From Branchiostoma floridae (lineage: Eukaryota > Chordata > Leptocardii > Amphioxiformes > Branchiostomatidae): 64,000 nucleotides of DNA. The DNA lies in NCBI RefSeq assembly GCF_000003815.2, contig NC_049990.1, forward strand, positions 2,157,655 through 2,221,654. Reading direction: 5' to 3'. Of this stretch, positions 33,686-46,403 are shown one piece after another; the stretch's first letter is position 1; every line of letters starts with the position of its first letter. The notes under the pieces were generated by a model. It was given only the letters and a program-made list of their open reading frames with translations, made no database searches and was not told the DNA's origin. Made by a program: the position numbers and the translations under genes.

Positions 33686-34661
33686 GAAGTTAAACATTTC
33701 AGTCATGACGTCAGTTTGGTGAAAGACAGGTGTGAGGAGTACTAATGAAGCCAGCAGGTGTGGAAGTGAATCAGATCTGACAGTTTAGTCAGCGGTTGGA
33801 CATAATTAGTTACATGCACTGACACGGTGTCGGCAAAGCCTGTTCAGTTCGTGTTTTTGAGCCGCCAGCCTTTTCTGTAATGTGGTTCATTTTGATCCTA
33901 ATAAAATATGTAAATAGAGAAGTTCAGTTACCCTCGGTTTTCTAGAGTTTAGTTTCCAAGATGGTACTTTTATTGGATGTATATTTTGTATCATGTTCAA
34001 GTTTTTTTCCTGTTTAGTAACTTCTATTAAGTAGCAAACTAGAACGTAACTGTAACTTGTTGGTTTTTGTATCTTTATGGACGTATTTACACACAGTAGC
34101 GAGGTATGTCCACAAGGAAAATGTAGAATTTTGTTTCTAAGATGATTTGTCGGAAGCGCATTGTGTTTTAAATTTGATTCGTATCTTTTGACTTGTATGA
34201 TGATAAATTTATATTTCTTTGTTTTGGTTGTGTTACTAGAATTGTTTTTGTACCTTATTGAAATTTCAAATTATTGTATTTAAATTAAAATGTAATCAAA
34301 GTAGCAAATTAATAAAGGGAAAGAGTACCTCCATTGCTACTAACATACAACCTGTTATAATAAATCCATTGTTATTGTACTTTACTAGGAATAGCTACGT
34401 TTCTTAACGTTTATTTTAGACTTGCAGTTTCAATTTACAGATATGAGAATAAGAAAACATAGCAGAAGTGTAAAAAATGTTTTGGGATAAGATTAGTTTA
34501 GTGATAAGTAACTATCTTTGTTGTTGATGTTGATATTTACTTGTTTTGTTATTAGTTGCTTTGAAATAAACAGTTCGAAAATGAACATGTAGTTTTTCTT
34601 TCACATTGAATCTGTTAGCCATTAGAAGTATAGGAAAATTCCCATTTACTTCTCAGTCAGA
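33686..34661 (+). other. Z1 3' region with conserved family 3' UTR
   Basis: Sequence shared with the 3' flanks of the other units, including GTGTTTTTGAGCCGCCAGCC, TTTCTAGAGTTTAGTTTCC and the AATAAACAGTTCG end at 34565. No independent gene. Confidence 0.7.
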
Positions 34662-34765
34662 NNNNNNNNNNNNNNNNNNNNNNNNNNNNNNNNNNNNNNN
34701 NNNNNNNNNNNNNNNNNNNNNNNNNNNNNNNNNNNNNNNNNNNNNNNNNNNNNNNNNNNNNNNNN
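34662..34765. other. Assembly gap (104 N)
   Basis: A run of N in the intergenic part of the array. Confidence 0.99.
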
Positions 34766-35157
34766 ACATCAGTGTTTGATAAAGACACAATCTCTGTATA
34801 TGTTTCCTGCTTACGGCCGATTTCACAGAGCCGGGGTGTGGCTGAGTCCCTTAATGTTACTAGTATACAATGGGCTCTGCATTCAGCTGAGCAGAGGTTC
34901 GGCTCTGGCTATGATCATGGGTCAAACATCATTTCCTGGTTATTCTCCAAGTAATAAAGTATTCACTCTTCAAGCAGAATTTCAACTGTTTTAAACGTGT
35001 TTTACGGTGTTTTGTCGGGCTATTTTCTTACATTTCTTCATGTCCGGCCATGTTTGGCTGGCGGACTCCAAGAAAAGGGAACGAAATAGAAATCCCAAGA
35101 AACCTAGAAATACGTCAAAAACAGTCGCAGCCGAACCTCTGCATCGAGAATGCAATA

Positions 35158-35384
35158 TCGCGACAATTGCCGAGTAATCAGGACATGATGTCTGACCCAT
35201 GATCGCAGAATACTTCCGGGTTATCTCCACCGCGACTTCCTGTTGACTCGACGTGGCGAGGGCGAGAGCAGGTTCGGAGAAGTTCCCGTCCTTTCGAAGC
35301 TAAAACCACAACTTTGGCGGCTTTACTAAATTAGAGACAACCTCCTGGTGTTTCTGTGCAAGGCTAGGGTTCAAGTTTGTTCAG
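35158..35384 (+). promoter_or_regulatory. Array promoter and non-coding exon 1, copy P2
   Basis: ACTTCCGGGT at 35212, TTCCCGTCCTTTCG, and exon end TTGTTCAG with donor GTAAGACG at 35385. It has TTTGGCGG where other copies have TTTCGCGG. Inferred partner: the coding exon at 38053. Confidence 0.6.
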
Positions 35385-35936
35385 GTAAGACGATGTGTTG
35401 CATTTTAACTCAAAAATCTCTGTAGATTTGAAGCCGAAGCGTGTCGTGATTTTGGGAGGGGTCTCGTCAACTGGTATCTCAGCTCCAAACTTTCTACCTT
35501 CTGTGAGTGTGAGTGCTGAAAAATAGACCATAATCTTTGATGCACATGTTCCTTTGTAGCTTTGCTGTTTCCTCACCTAGACTAGAGGAAACTTTCTGTC
35601 GCACTCTTTATTCAATTCACACAGGAAGCGAGCGGGAAGGCTGAAGATAACGTAAACAAATTGTGGGGCCCTGTAGGGGTTTACAGCAGTGTTTCTTTTA
35701 TATGAATTTATAGCATTGTAATCGTTTCAAAGAGTGGAACTGCAGGTTTGCTATTAAACGTGTATTAATAATTGGAAAGGCACTTTTGTAGTGTCCATTG
35801 GTGTTAAGAAAAGTCTTGCTGGTATGAAGGGTGCAGTTGAAATATGTATGGTATACTGTAAACCCCTCCATCCGCCCTTGGGCCGAAACTCCCCGCCATT
35901 CTAACATCTGGTGTTCATCATGGCGGGCTCCTTCTT

Positions 35937-37417
35937 TCAAGGTAGCAGAGTACAGTTTTCGGCCTATGGGGCTTCCTATAGTTAAGGACCGCAAGGTGAC
36001 TGACATCGACGCGGATAAAATTATAGTAGGGTGCATTTGGGAAGCACGACAGACGAGTATGTTAAAGTCGAGGGTACAACGTACAAAATAACCAAAAACA
36101 AAAAAATATTGTGGTTTTTTAACATTGTGACGCCCTCTTTGAAATAGGGTCATGCGGGGTCACCCGGAACTGCAGCCGACTCAGCCAGCTGTAAAGGTCA
36201 CGCGTATTTATACAACGACAGGCCAAACTGAAAAATCTCATTCGTGCCATCTGAAAGCCGACATATTATACTACCACACAGTAAAGTTCATCCCTCGCTT
36301 ACATGTACTTGAAGGTATTTACGAACGATTGAAGATTTCGACCGCACTATGTTTTTACCCCTACGTCATTGACTCCGGGGGTCGCGTAGAAATACTGTAC
36401 TCTGCCGCCTTAAACGAACTTGACCTTGGATTTTTTTTCTTTCATACAACGAAACTAGTAAAGATGTAAACTTCTGCCAATTTTCTTTTCAATCTTTGAA
36501 GCGGTTGCTGAGATTTCGGCAACTTTGTACTTTGACACCTGCCATTAGGAAGGCCCCGTACAGGGCTCATAGAACGGGCCATTTAGTGCTCTCATTATCT
36601 GATCAAATTCACTATTCTGGCTGCTCTTTTCATATAAACGGAGACAATTTGTGTTTGTTGTTACGTTAGGAGTGATTTAGGATTAGATTGAAGGTTAGTT
36701 GCCGCAGAAAAAAGGGGGGGGGGTGCGGGTTTCGGGCCAAATGCGCTTTCACACTAAGTCCCATAGTTAAGCATAGGGAAATGCCTATAGTGGCCGTTGC
36801 CATGGCAACGGCCGTCTGACGGTAGAACAAACAGGCTTATTTCAAGGGAGTCTACGCCAGCACCCGACATACCAAGCAACTTTGCCCTAATATAACGTTT
36901 TTGCCAGATTTTGGCCAATACCCGTTGCGGTTCAAGGTAGCAGAGTACAGTTTTCGGCCTATGGGGCTTCCTATAGTTAAGGACCGCAAGGTGACTGACA
37001 TCGACGCGGATAAAATTATAGTAGGGTGCATTTGGGAAGCACGACAGACGAGTATGTTAAAGTCGAGGGTACAACGTACAAAATAACCAAAAACAAAAAA
37101 ATATTGTGGTTTTTTAACATTGTGACGCCCTCTTTGAAATAGGGTCATGCGGGGTCACCCGGAACTGCAGCCGACTCACTTAGACAGCCAGCTGTAAAGG
37201 TCACGCGTATTTATACAACGACAGGCCAAACTGAAAAATCTCATTCGTGCCATCTGAAAGCCGACATATTATACTACCACACAGTAAAGTTCATCCCTCG
37301 CTTACATGTACTTGAAGGTATTTACGAACGATTGAAGATTTCGACCGCACTATGTTTTTACCCCTACGTCATTGACTCCGGGGGTCGCGTAGAAATACTG
37401 TACTCTGCCGCCTTAAG
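35937..37417. mobile_element. Composite insertion: two ~480-bp direct copies with inverted ends around 520 bp
   Basis: Copies at about 35938-36412 and 36932-37416 are almost identical; copy 2 has an extra CTTAGACA. Each begins CAAGGTAGCAGAGTACAGT and ends ACTGTACTCTGCCGCCTTAA, so each has inverted termini of about 20 bp. The shared flanking intron (TTCATCATGGCG ... ACGGGGAGGTTCAGTAACTG in other units) is interrupted exactly here. The arrangement could be two copies of one small DNA element or an LTR-like pair. Predicted ORFs in it are not convincing. Confidence 0.65.
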
Positions 37418-38052
37418 GGGAGGTTCAGTAACTGCTCTACAGAGGTGTTTTCAAATTTAGGATCTTTGTATTTTTTCGGAGACAATTAGAGGAAAACTAA
37501 CCGATTTCAGTAAAGATTGGCCGACTGGTGTCGCATATTTTGCAGAAAAATAGGTAAGAATTTTGGACTACTGGAGATCACCATTTTGTTTGTTTCATTG
37601 TAGCTACGGTCGCGTCTGAGTCATTGATCATAATTCAATTCATTATTTCTTTGGTTTCATGGTAGCTACAGGAGCGGGACTGCGTCTATCGTCAAAAATC
37701 ACACTCATTTGTTTTTGTCCTATTGTTATGCTCGTAAACACAAGATGTCGGACCCTTTCGCATACATTAACCTCATTAAAATACGTTTTTCATGACAAAA
37801 TCGAGGAAAGACTGCGGAATTCAAACGGTTAGACTGCAGACCGTGTTTTCGCCAGCTCATTGAGCTTGTAATTTGCAGTGATTTCTGCGTACAATTTGGC
37901 AGAATTTTATTTGTTACTTCTCTTTTCCATAAAACATTGTGTTTCAGTGGCGTTGGCGGTTCATGCATTTCGGACCCAAATAACTATAATGGATAAAGCA
38001 TCTCTTACATAGTCGTTCATATTGTCTCTACAGAACTTGTACAAGATCCAGA

Positions 38053-38949
38053 ATGGATGCAACAACACGTAGTGCCCAGAGTTCGGGGTTCGTCGGGAGA
38101 AAGGCGAAAAGGGATTCTTCTGTGCGATCTGTCAGAGAAGAGAAACACTACAGGTGTGAGGAGTGCAGCAAGCAGTTCAGTCGGATGGATAGTCTAAAGA
38201 CACACATGCGAACTCACACAGGTGAGACACCCTACAAGTGTGAGGAGTGCAGCAGGCAGTTCAGTGAGCTTGGAAGTCTGAGGGCTCACATTCGCACTCA
38301 CACAGGTGAGAAACCCTATAAGTGTGAGGAGTGCAGCAAGCAGTTTAGTCAGCTGGGTAACCTGAAGGCTCACATGCGGACTCACACAGGGGAGAAGCCC
38401 TACAGGTGTGAGGAGTGCAGCAGACAGTTCAGTCAGCTGGGTCAGCTGAACACCCACACGCGGACTCACACAGGTGAGAAACCCTACAGGTGTGAGGAGT
38501 GCAGCAGACAGTTCAGTCAGCTGGGTCAGCTGAACACCCACATGCGGAGTCACACAGGTGAAAAACCCTACCAATGTGAGGAGTGCAGCAGTCAGTTCAG
38601 TGAGCTGAGCAGTCTCAAGAAACATATACGAACTCACACAGGTGAGAAACCCTACAGGTGTGAGGAGTGCAGCAAACAGTTCAGTGAGCTGGGAAGTCTA
38701 AAAAATCACATGCGGACTCACACGGGTGAGAAACCTTACAGATGTGAGGAGTGCAGCAAACAGTTCAGTGAGCTGGGAAATCTAAAAACTCACATGCGGA
38801 CTCACACGGGTGAGAAACCTTACAGATGTGAGGAGTGCAGCAGGCAATTCAGCGTGCCTGGTAATCTCAAGAAACACATGCGGACTCACAGGGGAAAAGT
38901 CAAAGATGTGAGGAGAGAAGCAGCCAGTTCAGCAAGCCAGGTGATCTAA
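38053..38949 (+). CDS. C2H2 zinc-finger protein Z2, 9 fingers
   Basis: The exon begins at 38034 after ATTGTCTCTACAG; the ATG lies 19 nt on. The 298-residue protein has a leader MDATTRSAQSSGFVGRKAKR (a short basic cluster that may aid nuclear import), then nine fingers from about residue 37. Each has the form Y-x-CEECS-x-QFS-x-x-x-x-L-x-x-H-x-x-x-H with TGEKP linkers. Contact-type helix positions differ between fingers, while fingers 4 and 5 are nearly identical, indicating recent intragenic duplication. It ends with a non-finger tail (RREAASSASQVI) caused by a frame change; the next frame still encodes CEERSSQFSKPGDLS, a decayed tenth finger. Poly(A) signal: AATAAA at 40107. No KRAB, SCAN, ZAD or BTB domain is visible. 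Likely a sequence-specific transcription regulator or transposon silencer. Confidence 0.92.
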   Translation: MDATTRSAQSSGFVGRKAKRDSSVRSVREEKHYRCEECSKQFSRMDSLKTHMRTHTGETPYKCEECSRQFSELGSLRAHIRTHTGEKPYKCEECSKQFSQLGNLKAHMRTHTGEKPYRCEECSRQFSQLGQLNTHTRTHTGEKPYRCEECSRQFSQLGQLNTHMRSHTGEKPYQCEECSSQFSELSSLKKHIRTHTGEKPYRCEECSKQFSELGSLKNHMRTHTGEKPYRCEECSKQFSELGNLKTHMRTHTGEKPYRCEECSRQFSVPGNLKKHMRTHRGKVKDVRREAASSASQVI

Positions 38950-40771
38950 GCCATGTGCACGCTTAATGAACCTTACCAAACCTTAGCAAAGTAAACATAG
39001 TTGATCCTGAAGACTTACATGCCTTATCAGCACGTTATCAGTGAAGTCACTTAAGTTTCTGTTGAGGCAACAGCTTTTCTGATATCTGAAAGGTTTGCCT
39101 GTTTTGGAAAAAGTCATTCTGTATTAGATTTGAACTGCGTTAACCAAAAGTTGAACTGTACTTCCCAACAGAAAACATTGGACACAAATCTTCGACGGAC
39201 TAACCCCAGACTTGTCAAGGAATGAGCTGCCCACCGCTTCCGTGACGTCATGCTGTGCAGGTGCAGAGACGGAGGCTATTATAGACTATCTGCAACTTAT
39301 GATCTAATGTTCACCGAGTCATGTTCTATCTAAAGAAGGTGATGTCACAAAAGCAGTGGTTTTCTAAATTTTAGGCAAATACTGAACTTGACCAGTGAAA
39401 CATTTAGTTTATCTCTGTTCCAGCATCTTGTTAAGTAATTCAAGTAATGTTCATTCCACATGTATAGTTCAGTTGGTTTTGGTGTTATAGAATTTAGTTC
39501 CTAACTTGTTAGCTTTGTTCGAAGCATATCTTGTTAAGTTGACTTCTTATGTTATACAAATTCTATGATGGTCATTATTGTTTGTTTTTGCACTAGAAAT
39601 TTACATTGTTTTTGTTAACTAGAACGTCACGTTGATGTGTAAACTAGAACTTAACATTTGTTAACTAGAACGTAACATTGATTTTGTAGACTAGAATGTA
39701 TTGTTTTGTATGTTTACTGACATATAATCAACAGCAGTAAGTCAATATCTGCCAGGCGAAAAGTACCTCATTGAGGAGTGAACTTATTATCTGAGGCGAT
39801 GATAAATGTATTTTTATCTTTCTCTCCTAGGAATTGTGTTTCTAGCTATGTTCCGTAACGTTATATATATATTAGACTAATAGTTTTAGTTTAGATAAAA
39901 CGAAATATTACTAAAGATATTTCGAATTTTGTAAGATAAGTTCTCTTTGATAACTATTAACAGTTAGGTTGGTAAATTAGGCCTACAGTTTGAGTTCCGT
40001 TATAATTTTCTTAGACAGTTCAGTTTACTAACAAGTATATCTATCTTTGTTGTTGGTCTTGATATTTTGCATTTACCTACTTTGTTAAAGTGTTTTTTCC
40101 CTTTCAAATAAACAGTTACAAATTAAGCATGTAGTTTTTATTTCACATTCAATTTGTTTCCACATGAGAAGTATAGGAAATGCACATTTACTTATCATCC
40201 ATCGTTATAAATTTAGATATAAATAAAAACCATTAGAAGTCGAGATATCTAGACACAAAATATGAAGACCGGAAGTCCACCTGCTGTTTCTTTGAAAGTT
40301 ACTAGGGCCAATTATCTGATCATTTCATTTTCCCAACACCTGAACAGTGTTAATATACACACGATCTCTGTTGGATTATCAAACCAATGTTGAATATCAC
40401 AGAGCCGGTCTGTGGCTAGAAGCTTTAACGTGCGTCTACAACGCTATTGACGGTTGGTAATGTATGCGGACAGTAGTCAGTAGGGATTAAAAACGCCATG
40501 ACACCATAAAACAGAACAAACATCTATCGTTGTGGCTGCCGTCCCTTTATATCCGACAAGACCGCAACGACACGCTCATAACATTCCACGGAAAATTGCA
40601 ACACCCATTCCCATCATACACCACTGGGAACCAAAATGGCGGCGCCCGTGGACGCAGGCTAAGGACTCAAACCTGTAATACATGGAATATCATTTCTCAA
40701 TTTTATTTTGTACAATTGGCTCTTCTAAATTATATCCTCATTACTACAGTCTCAGCATTCAGCTGAGCGAT
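38950..40771 (+). other. Z2 3' region and intergenic spacer
   Basis: Holds the decayed last finger, family 3' UTR, AATAAA at 40107-40112, and an upstream block (CACACGATCTCTG ... ACAGAGCCGGTCTGTGG) repeated before the promoters at 54548 and 62789. No independent gene. Confidence 0.6.
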
Positions 40772-40991
40772 ATCGCGACAACTGTTGGATAACCAGGAGA
40801 TGAATAGTTTGACCCAGAACAATAGAATACTTCCGGGTCACATGACGCCGTCTTCCTGTTTACTCGGAGTGTCGAGAGAGACAGCGGTTTGGAAAAGTTC
40901 CCGTCCTTCCGAAGCTAAAATCACAAAATAAGCGGCTTTAGAGACAACCTACTGGTGTTTGTGTGCAAGACTAGGGTTCAAGTTTGTTCAG
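40772..40991 (+). promoter_or_regulatory. Array promoter and non-coding exon 1, copy P3
   Basis: ACTTCCGGGTCACATGAC at 40829, TTCCCGTCCTTCC, and exon end TTGTTCAG with donor GTAAGACG at 40992. The TTTCGCGG motif is replaced by AATAAGCGG, a variant shared with P7. Inferred partner: the coding exon at 42336. Confidence 0.6.
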
Positions 40992-41242
40992 GTAAGACGA
41001 TCTGCTGTATTTTGAGCCTAAAACTTTTGTAGATTTGAAAGAAAACTGAAGCGTGACACGTTTTTTTGGTGGGGGTCGACGTCCCGTCAACTGGTACCTC
41101 AGCTCCATTTTTCTGTCTTTTGTGGGTGGTACACATGTTCCTTTGTAGCTTTGTCGTTTTCTGTAACTAAAATTGGGGCAAGTTTCTTTCAATGTTTATT
41201 CAAAGTCCACACGGGGAAGCGAGAAAGCGAAAGAGGACAGTT

Positions 41243-41400
41243 TGTTGTTGTTGTTGTTGTCCTCGTTTAACGTCTATTATTTCGCTAGACGTGGCCTCTT
41301 GGTGCTGAGTAACACATGGTTTGCATTTGAGTCAATAGTCTCTCTTGGTATTTAACTCTTGGTTCCTTGTGCTTGAGAGTTGCTGGAGGAGTTTCTAGGA
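41243..41400 (-). mobile_element. Truncated non-LTR 3' end with (CAA)n tail
   Basis: GTT repeats at 41243-41260, then GTCCTCGTTTAACGTCTATT, match the 3' UTR of the relic at 30313. Only about 150 bp are retained. Confidence 0.6.
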
Positions 41401-42335
41401 GAGTACGTCGAAACGGTGTGTACTCTCAATGTACTGGGAGAAGGCCATGTACAGAAAATCACGTAGAATTCTTGGGCTCTTGAGGGGTTTATTGATGATC
41501 TTTCTTTGATGAATATATAGGGTTATAATCGTGTTAACGGGTGGAAACGCAGGTGTGTTTAGGTGTATTTACAATTGCAGAGTCAATTAGCTACTGTTTA
41601 TTGGTGAAAACAGTCGTCTTACGGGTATGCAGGCCGCAGTTGAAATATGTACGATATACTGCAAACCCCTCCGTCCGCTCCCGGGCCGGAAACTTCCAAC
41701 CATCTGGTGTTCATCATGGCGTGTTCCTTATTTTACGGGGAGGTTCAGTAACCGATGCTGGGCGTGTTTTCACATTTAGGGTTTTCTCTTTGCACATTCG
41801 GGGACAACGTGGAACAAACAAGACAACTGTTGTTGCTTAAGTTTGACCGAGTGATTTCACACATTTTACCGGAAAATTGATAAGATTTTTTTTCGACAGA
41901 TTCTTTTGTTTTCTTGTTTTGTTGCTACAAGCATTGGGTGGCGTTTAGCGTCAAGAGTTGAACTCCTTTGTTTTTGTTTTATTGTTATGCTCGTAAACGA
42001 TAGATGTCGGTCCCTTTCGCATACGGTCACATCATTAAAAACCAGTTTTTCGTGACAAAATCGAAACGAAGTCCAAAGGCAAGGCGTCAGACTGCAGACC
42101 AGGTTCCTTTCAGCGCATTTGCCGTGATTTCTGCGTGCAATTTGGCAGAATTCCATTTCTTGCTTCTCCTTTCGTGAAAAGTCTGTTTCTGTGGCAAAAA
42201 TAGACCACATTTTCGCCACTCAATACGCCTCACTTAAATATTCATGCATTGCTATGGCCAGTATGGATGAAATATATCTAACTTGATCGTTAACGTTCTT
42301 ATTGTCTCTACAGAAGTTGCACAAGATCTAGGAGC

Positions 42336-43193
42336 ATGTCGACAACAAGCAGTGCCCAGAGTTTGGGTGACGTCAGGAGAAAGGTGAAAAAGGATTCCTC
42401 TGTGCGATCCGTCAAGGAGGAGAAACGCTACAGGTGTGAGGAGTGCAACAAGCAGTTCAGTCAGCTGGGTAATCTGAACAATCATATCCGGACTCACACA
42501 TGTGAGAAACCCTACATGTGTGAGACGTGCAGTAGGCAGTTTAGTCAGATAGGTGATCTGAAGAGGCACATTCGGACTCACACAGGCGAGAAACCCTACA
42601 GATGTGAGGAGTGCAGCAGACAGTTTAGTGAGCTGGGTCATCTCAAGACTCACATGCGGACTCACACAGGTGAGAAACCCTACAGGTGTGAGGAGTGCAG
42701 CAGGCAGTTCAGTGTGCTGTGTAATCTTGAAAGACATATGCGGACTCACACAGGTGAGAAACCCTACAAGTGTGGGGAGTGCAGCAGGCAGTTCGGTCAG
42801 CTGGGCAGTCTAAAAAAACACATGCGGACCCACACGTTGGAGAAGCCGTACAAATGTGAGGAGTGCAGCAGTCAGTTCAGTCAGCTGGGAAATCTTAAGA
42901 AACACATGCGGACTCACACAGGTGAGAAGCCCTACAAGTGTGAGGAATGCAGCAGGCAGTTCAGTCGGCTGGATTGTCTGAAAAGTCATATGCGGACTCA
43001 CACAGGAGAAGCACCTTACATGTGTGAGGAGTGTAGCAAGCACTTCGGTGAGCTGGGCAGTCTGAAAAAACACATGCGGACTCACACAGGGGAAAAACCC
43101 TACAAGTGTGAGGAGTGCAGCAGGCAGTTCAGTCGGCTGTATAGTCTGAAGAAACATATGGAAACTCACAGAACAAAACTTGTTGAAGTGTGA
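42336..43193 (+). CDS. C2H2 zinc-finger protein Z3, 9 fingers
   Basis: Acceptor ATTGTCTCTACAG at 42313; ATG 22 nt later. The leader is [20 protein letters not shown]. Nine fingers follow, with some linker changes (HTCEKP, HTLEKP, HTGEAP) and one CETC and one CGEC finger. Finger 8 has SKHF where others have SKQF. The protein of 285 residues ends HRTKLVEV. After the TGA, a +1 frame still reads [18 protein letters not shown], a decayed extra finger. Poly(A) signal: AATAAA at 44069. The reading frame is intact. Confidence 0.92.
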   Translation: MSTTSSAQSLGDVRRKVKKDSSVRSVKEEKRYRCEECNKQFSQLGNLNNHIRTHTCEKPYMCETCSRQFSQIGDLKRHIRTHTGEKPYRCEECSRQFSELGHLKTHMRTHTGEKPYRCEECSRQFSVLCNLERHMRTHTGEKPYKCGECSRQFGQLGSLKKHMRTHTLEKPYKCEECSSQFSQLGNLKKHMRTHTGEKPYKCEECSRQFSRLDCLKSHMRTHTGEAPYMCEECSKHFGELGSLKKHMRTHTGEKPYKCEECSRQFSRLYSLKKHMETHRTKLVEV

Positions 43194-44808
43194 GGAGTCT
43201 GGCAAGCATATCAGTCAGCATTGTCATCTTCAGAGACACAAGCTGACTCGGACAGCTGTGAAACAGGTTTTAGTTGTACTAATGAAACCAGCAGGTGTGG
43301 AAGTGAATCAGATCCGACAGTTCAGTCAGCAGTTGAACCTGTAAAGTTACATGCACTGACACGTTGTCAGTAAAGCTAGTTCACTTCGTGTTTTTGAGGC
43401 GCCAGCCTTTTCTGTTATGGAATTTATTTTGATCCCATTTAAATAGTGCAGATCAGTTACCCTTGGTTTTCTAGAGTTTAGTTTCCAAGATGGTAGTTTC
43501 GTTGGATATGTATCATGTTCAAGCTTATTTTCTGTTTTGTAGCTTCTATAATGGGGTATTGTTTGATTGTTTTGTAGAAAACTGGACTTTGAATACAACT
43601 AGCCCTTTTTTTAATCTTTATTGACATATTTACATACAGTAGCGAGGTATTTCCGCAAGGAAAAGAGTAGAATTTTATTTCTTTAAAATTTTTCGCATGT
43701 TGTTTTTGATTTGATTCCTATATCTTTTGACTTTTATGATGGTAAATCCTTTTTCATTGTTTTGATTGTTTTGTAACAAACTTACTAATAGAACTTAACA
43801 TTGTTTTCGTACCTTGTTGACATATGTACCTTACCAAGTTAGTGTCTAAAAGGGAAAGAGTACCAGTAAGCTTACAACCTGGGTTAATAATGAATCCATT
43901 GTTATTGTAGCCTTCTATGAACAGTTATGTTTCTTACGTTAATTTTAGACTCGCAGTTTCAGTTTAGATAAGAGAACATGAAAACTAGCAGAATTTTGTA
44001 AGATAAGATTACTTTACTGATTAGTAACTATCTTTGATATTTACATGTTTTGTTAACAGCTGCTTTAAAATAAACAGTTCGAATTATGCATTCTGCTATT
44101 ATGCACTCTTTCTTTTACATTGAATATGTTAACACATGAGAAGTATAGTAATAATTCCCATTTACTGATCATCCCAACCATAAGAACACGAGATATCTAG
44201 CATACGAGAAACCAAAACCAGAAGCCCTGCTGCATTTTTGCAAATAACTAGGGGTCGATTATCTAATCATTTTAGCAGTGTTAAATAAAGACACGCAATC
44301 TCTAGTATGGCCCACCAATACCCGATATCACAGAGCTGGTGTGTCTTTGAAAGTCGCAACGTGCCAATTTTCTGATTCTTTCATTTTCCCAACACCATCA
44401 GTGTTTGATAAAGACACAACCTCTGTAGTATGGTCCACCAATACCCGATATCACAGAGCCGGGGTGGCTAGAATCTGTAATGTGCGTCCACTCTACAGCA
44501 ATTATTAGCGTTATACAATGGGTTCTACATTCAGCTAAGCAGAGGTCGGCTCCGGCTATGATCATGGGGAAAACATTTTTTTCAAGACAAAGAAATGGGG
44601 ACAAAATAGAAAGCATCAGAAACGCCTAGAAATACGTCAAAAACAGTCTTAGCCGAACCTCTGCTTGAAGAATGCAATATCGCTACATATTCAAATATGG
44701 CCTCCTTCGGTCAATATTGACCATGGTAAAATCCTAATTGATATCAGCCCTACAACGTCGACTGTGGCTAAACAGTCCGATGCGAGAATGACAGTCCCTG
44801 TCACATAT
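43194..44808 (+). other. Z3 3' region and intergenic spacer
   Basis: Decayed finger, family 3' UTR, AATAAA at 44069, and two tandem copies of a spacer motif (AAATAAAGACACGCAATCTC and TGATAAAGACACAACCTCTG, near 44284 and 44407). No gene. Confidence 0.6.
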
Positions 44809-45023
44809 CGCGACAACTGTTGAGTAATCAGGAGCTGGTCTGACCCATGATCATAGAGCACTTCCGGGTCATCCTCACCGCGACTTCCTGTTTACTCGGA
44901 GAGTCGAGAGCGACAGCGGTTAGGAAAAGTTCCCGTCCTTCCGAAGCAAAGACCACAACTTTCGCGGCTTTAGAGACAACCTACTGGTGTTTCTGTGCAA
45001 GACTAGGGTTCAAGTTTGTTCAG
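44809..45023 (+). promoter_or_regulatory. Array promoter and non-coding exon 1, copy P4
   Basis: ACTTCCGGGTCA at 44860, TTCCCGTCCTTCC, TTTCGCGG, and exon end TTGTTCAG with donor GTAAGACG at 45024. Inferred partner: the coding exon at 46985. Confidence 0.6.
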
Positions 45024-45565
45024 GTAAGACGATCTGTAGATTTGACAGAAAACAGCGAGCTCCATTTTTTCTGCCTTCTGTTGAAAAATAGACCATAGTC
45101 ATCGATAAATATGTTCTTTTGTAGCTTTTGTAGCTTCATACAAAGCTTTGTCTGTAGCTTTGCTGTTTTCCTCACCTAAAATAGAGGAACTTCTTGTCAC
45201 ACTGTTTATTCAATTCACACGGGGAAGCGAGGAGAAGGGCAGGAAATAACGTAAACAAATTGTCAGGGCCCTGTAGGGATTTACCGAGGGTCTTTCTTTC
45301 AAGAATGTTTTGGTTGTAACCATCAAAACGGGTGAAACTGTAAGTGTGTTTAGATGTGTTTCAAGTATAGGGTCAATGTTCAAGTGTCTACTGGTCTTAA
45401 GAAACGTATTACTTATATGAAGGGCGCAGTCGATACATTTACAGTATACTGCAAACGCCTCCTTGCGCCCCCGGGCCCGAAACTCCCCGCCATTCCAACA
45501 TCTGGTGTTCATCATGGCGTGTTCGATATTTCACGGGGAGATTCAGTAACTGATGCTTGGACGTA

Positions 45566-46403
45566 CAGTCAAACCTGTCCAAGACGACCACCCGGGGGAC
45601 CGGGGAAAGGAGGTCGATTTGGGCAGGTGGTCGCTGAGAAGAGTATCGACTCAAAACATGCCCGATGCAAACTGTAAATTGTAAATTTAACCCCAAGCTT
45701 TTATCGAGCTTTTATACGATACGGTGTTTTAAAGCTCAATATTTGTACACTAACGTTTTAGACAGTAAGGGAACTTTGATGCTGTCAGTTAGTATACAAG
45801 CCTTTATGCGTCGCTGTGTTCTTGATCGCCGTATCTGAAATAACTACGGTGCAACTTTTGAATTCGATGCCTGGTACGTCCCGATAGCGTACTTACCCAC
45901 GCGGGTGAATGTAACAGTACAGTTGGACAATTAGCACTTCACAGATCTTTCTTTAAAAAGTATGAGGCTATATACATTTCAGCATTCGTTCACTTTATAA
46001 TGATATAGATTTAAAAAAAAAGAAAACTAAAGTCGGATTTTCTTACAACGAAATTTCTTCCCATATTACAGTAGACTGCCCCATTGACCCACCCATTGAC
46101 CGCCGCTATCCTTATTCGAAACATAACATTGTAATGGCAGTCAAAATCCAACGCAAACTGGCCGATTTTGGCACAAAATCCCGCTAGTAATCATCAAAAT
46201 TCGATGAAAATCTCAATTTTGAAAATTATGCGGTCGTTATGGATCCCAATTTCGGCCGGTCGCGGTCGCGTTGGCCAGGTGGTCGTTAAGAAAAGGTCAC
46301 TTAATGCTTACGTCAATGGGGAAAAAAATCGGGACCGAGAAAAAGCGGTCGAAATGGCCAGGTGGTCGCTGAGAAGAGGTGGTCGCTCGGGCAGGTCTGA
46401 CTG
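45566..46403. mobile_element. Non-autonomous DNA transposon, ends CAGTCAAACC / GGTCTGACTG, TA target duplication
   Basis: The left end reads CAGTCAAACCTGTCCAAGAC and the right end, reverse complemented, CAGTCAGACCTGCCCGAGCG, with TA on both sides. Subterminal GGTGGTCGCT motifs repeat at both ends. The intron of sibling units runs GCTTGGAC ... TTTCCAAATTTA without it, giving an empty site that fits a TA duplication. About 838 bp, with no transposase frame. Confidence 0.75.

Noticed and set aside
35698-37148. ORFs inside the duplicated 480-bp modules
   Set aside because: They repeat only because the DNA is duplicated and show no domain or codon pattern supporting coding.
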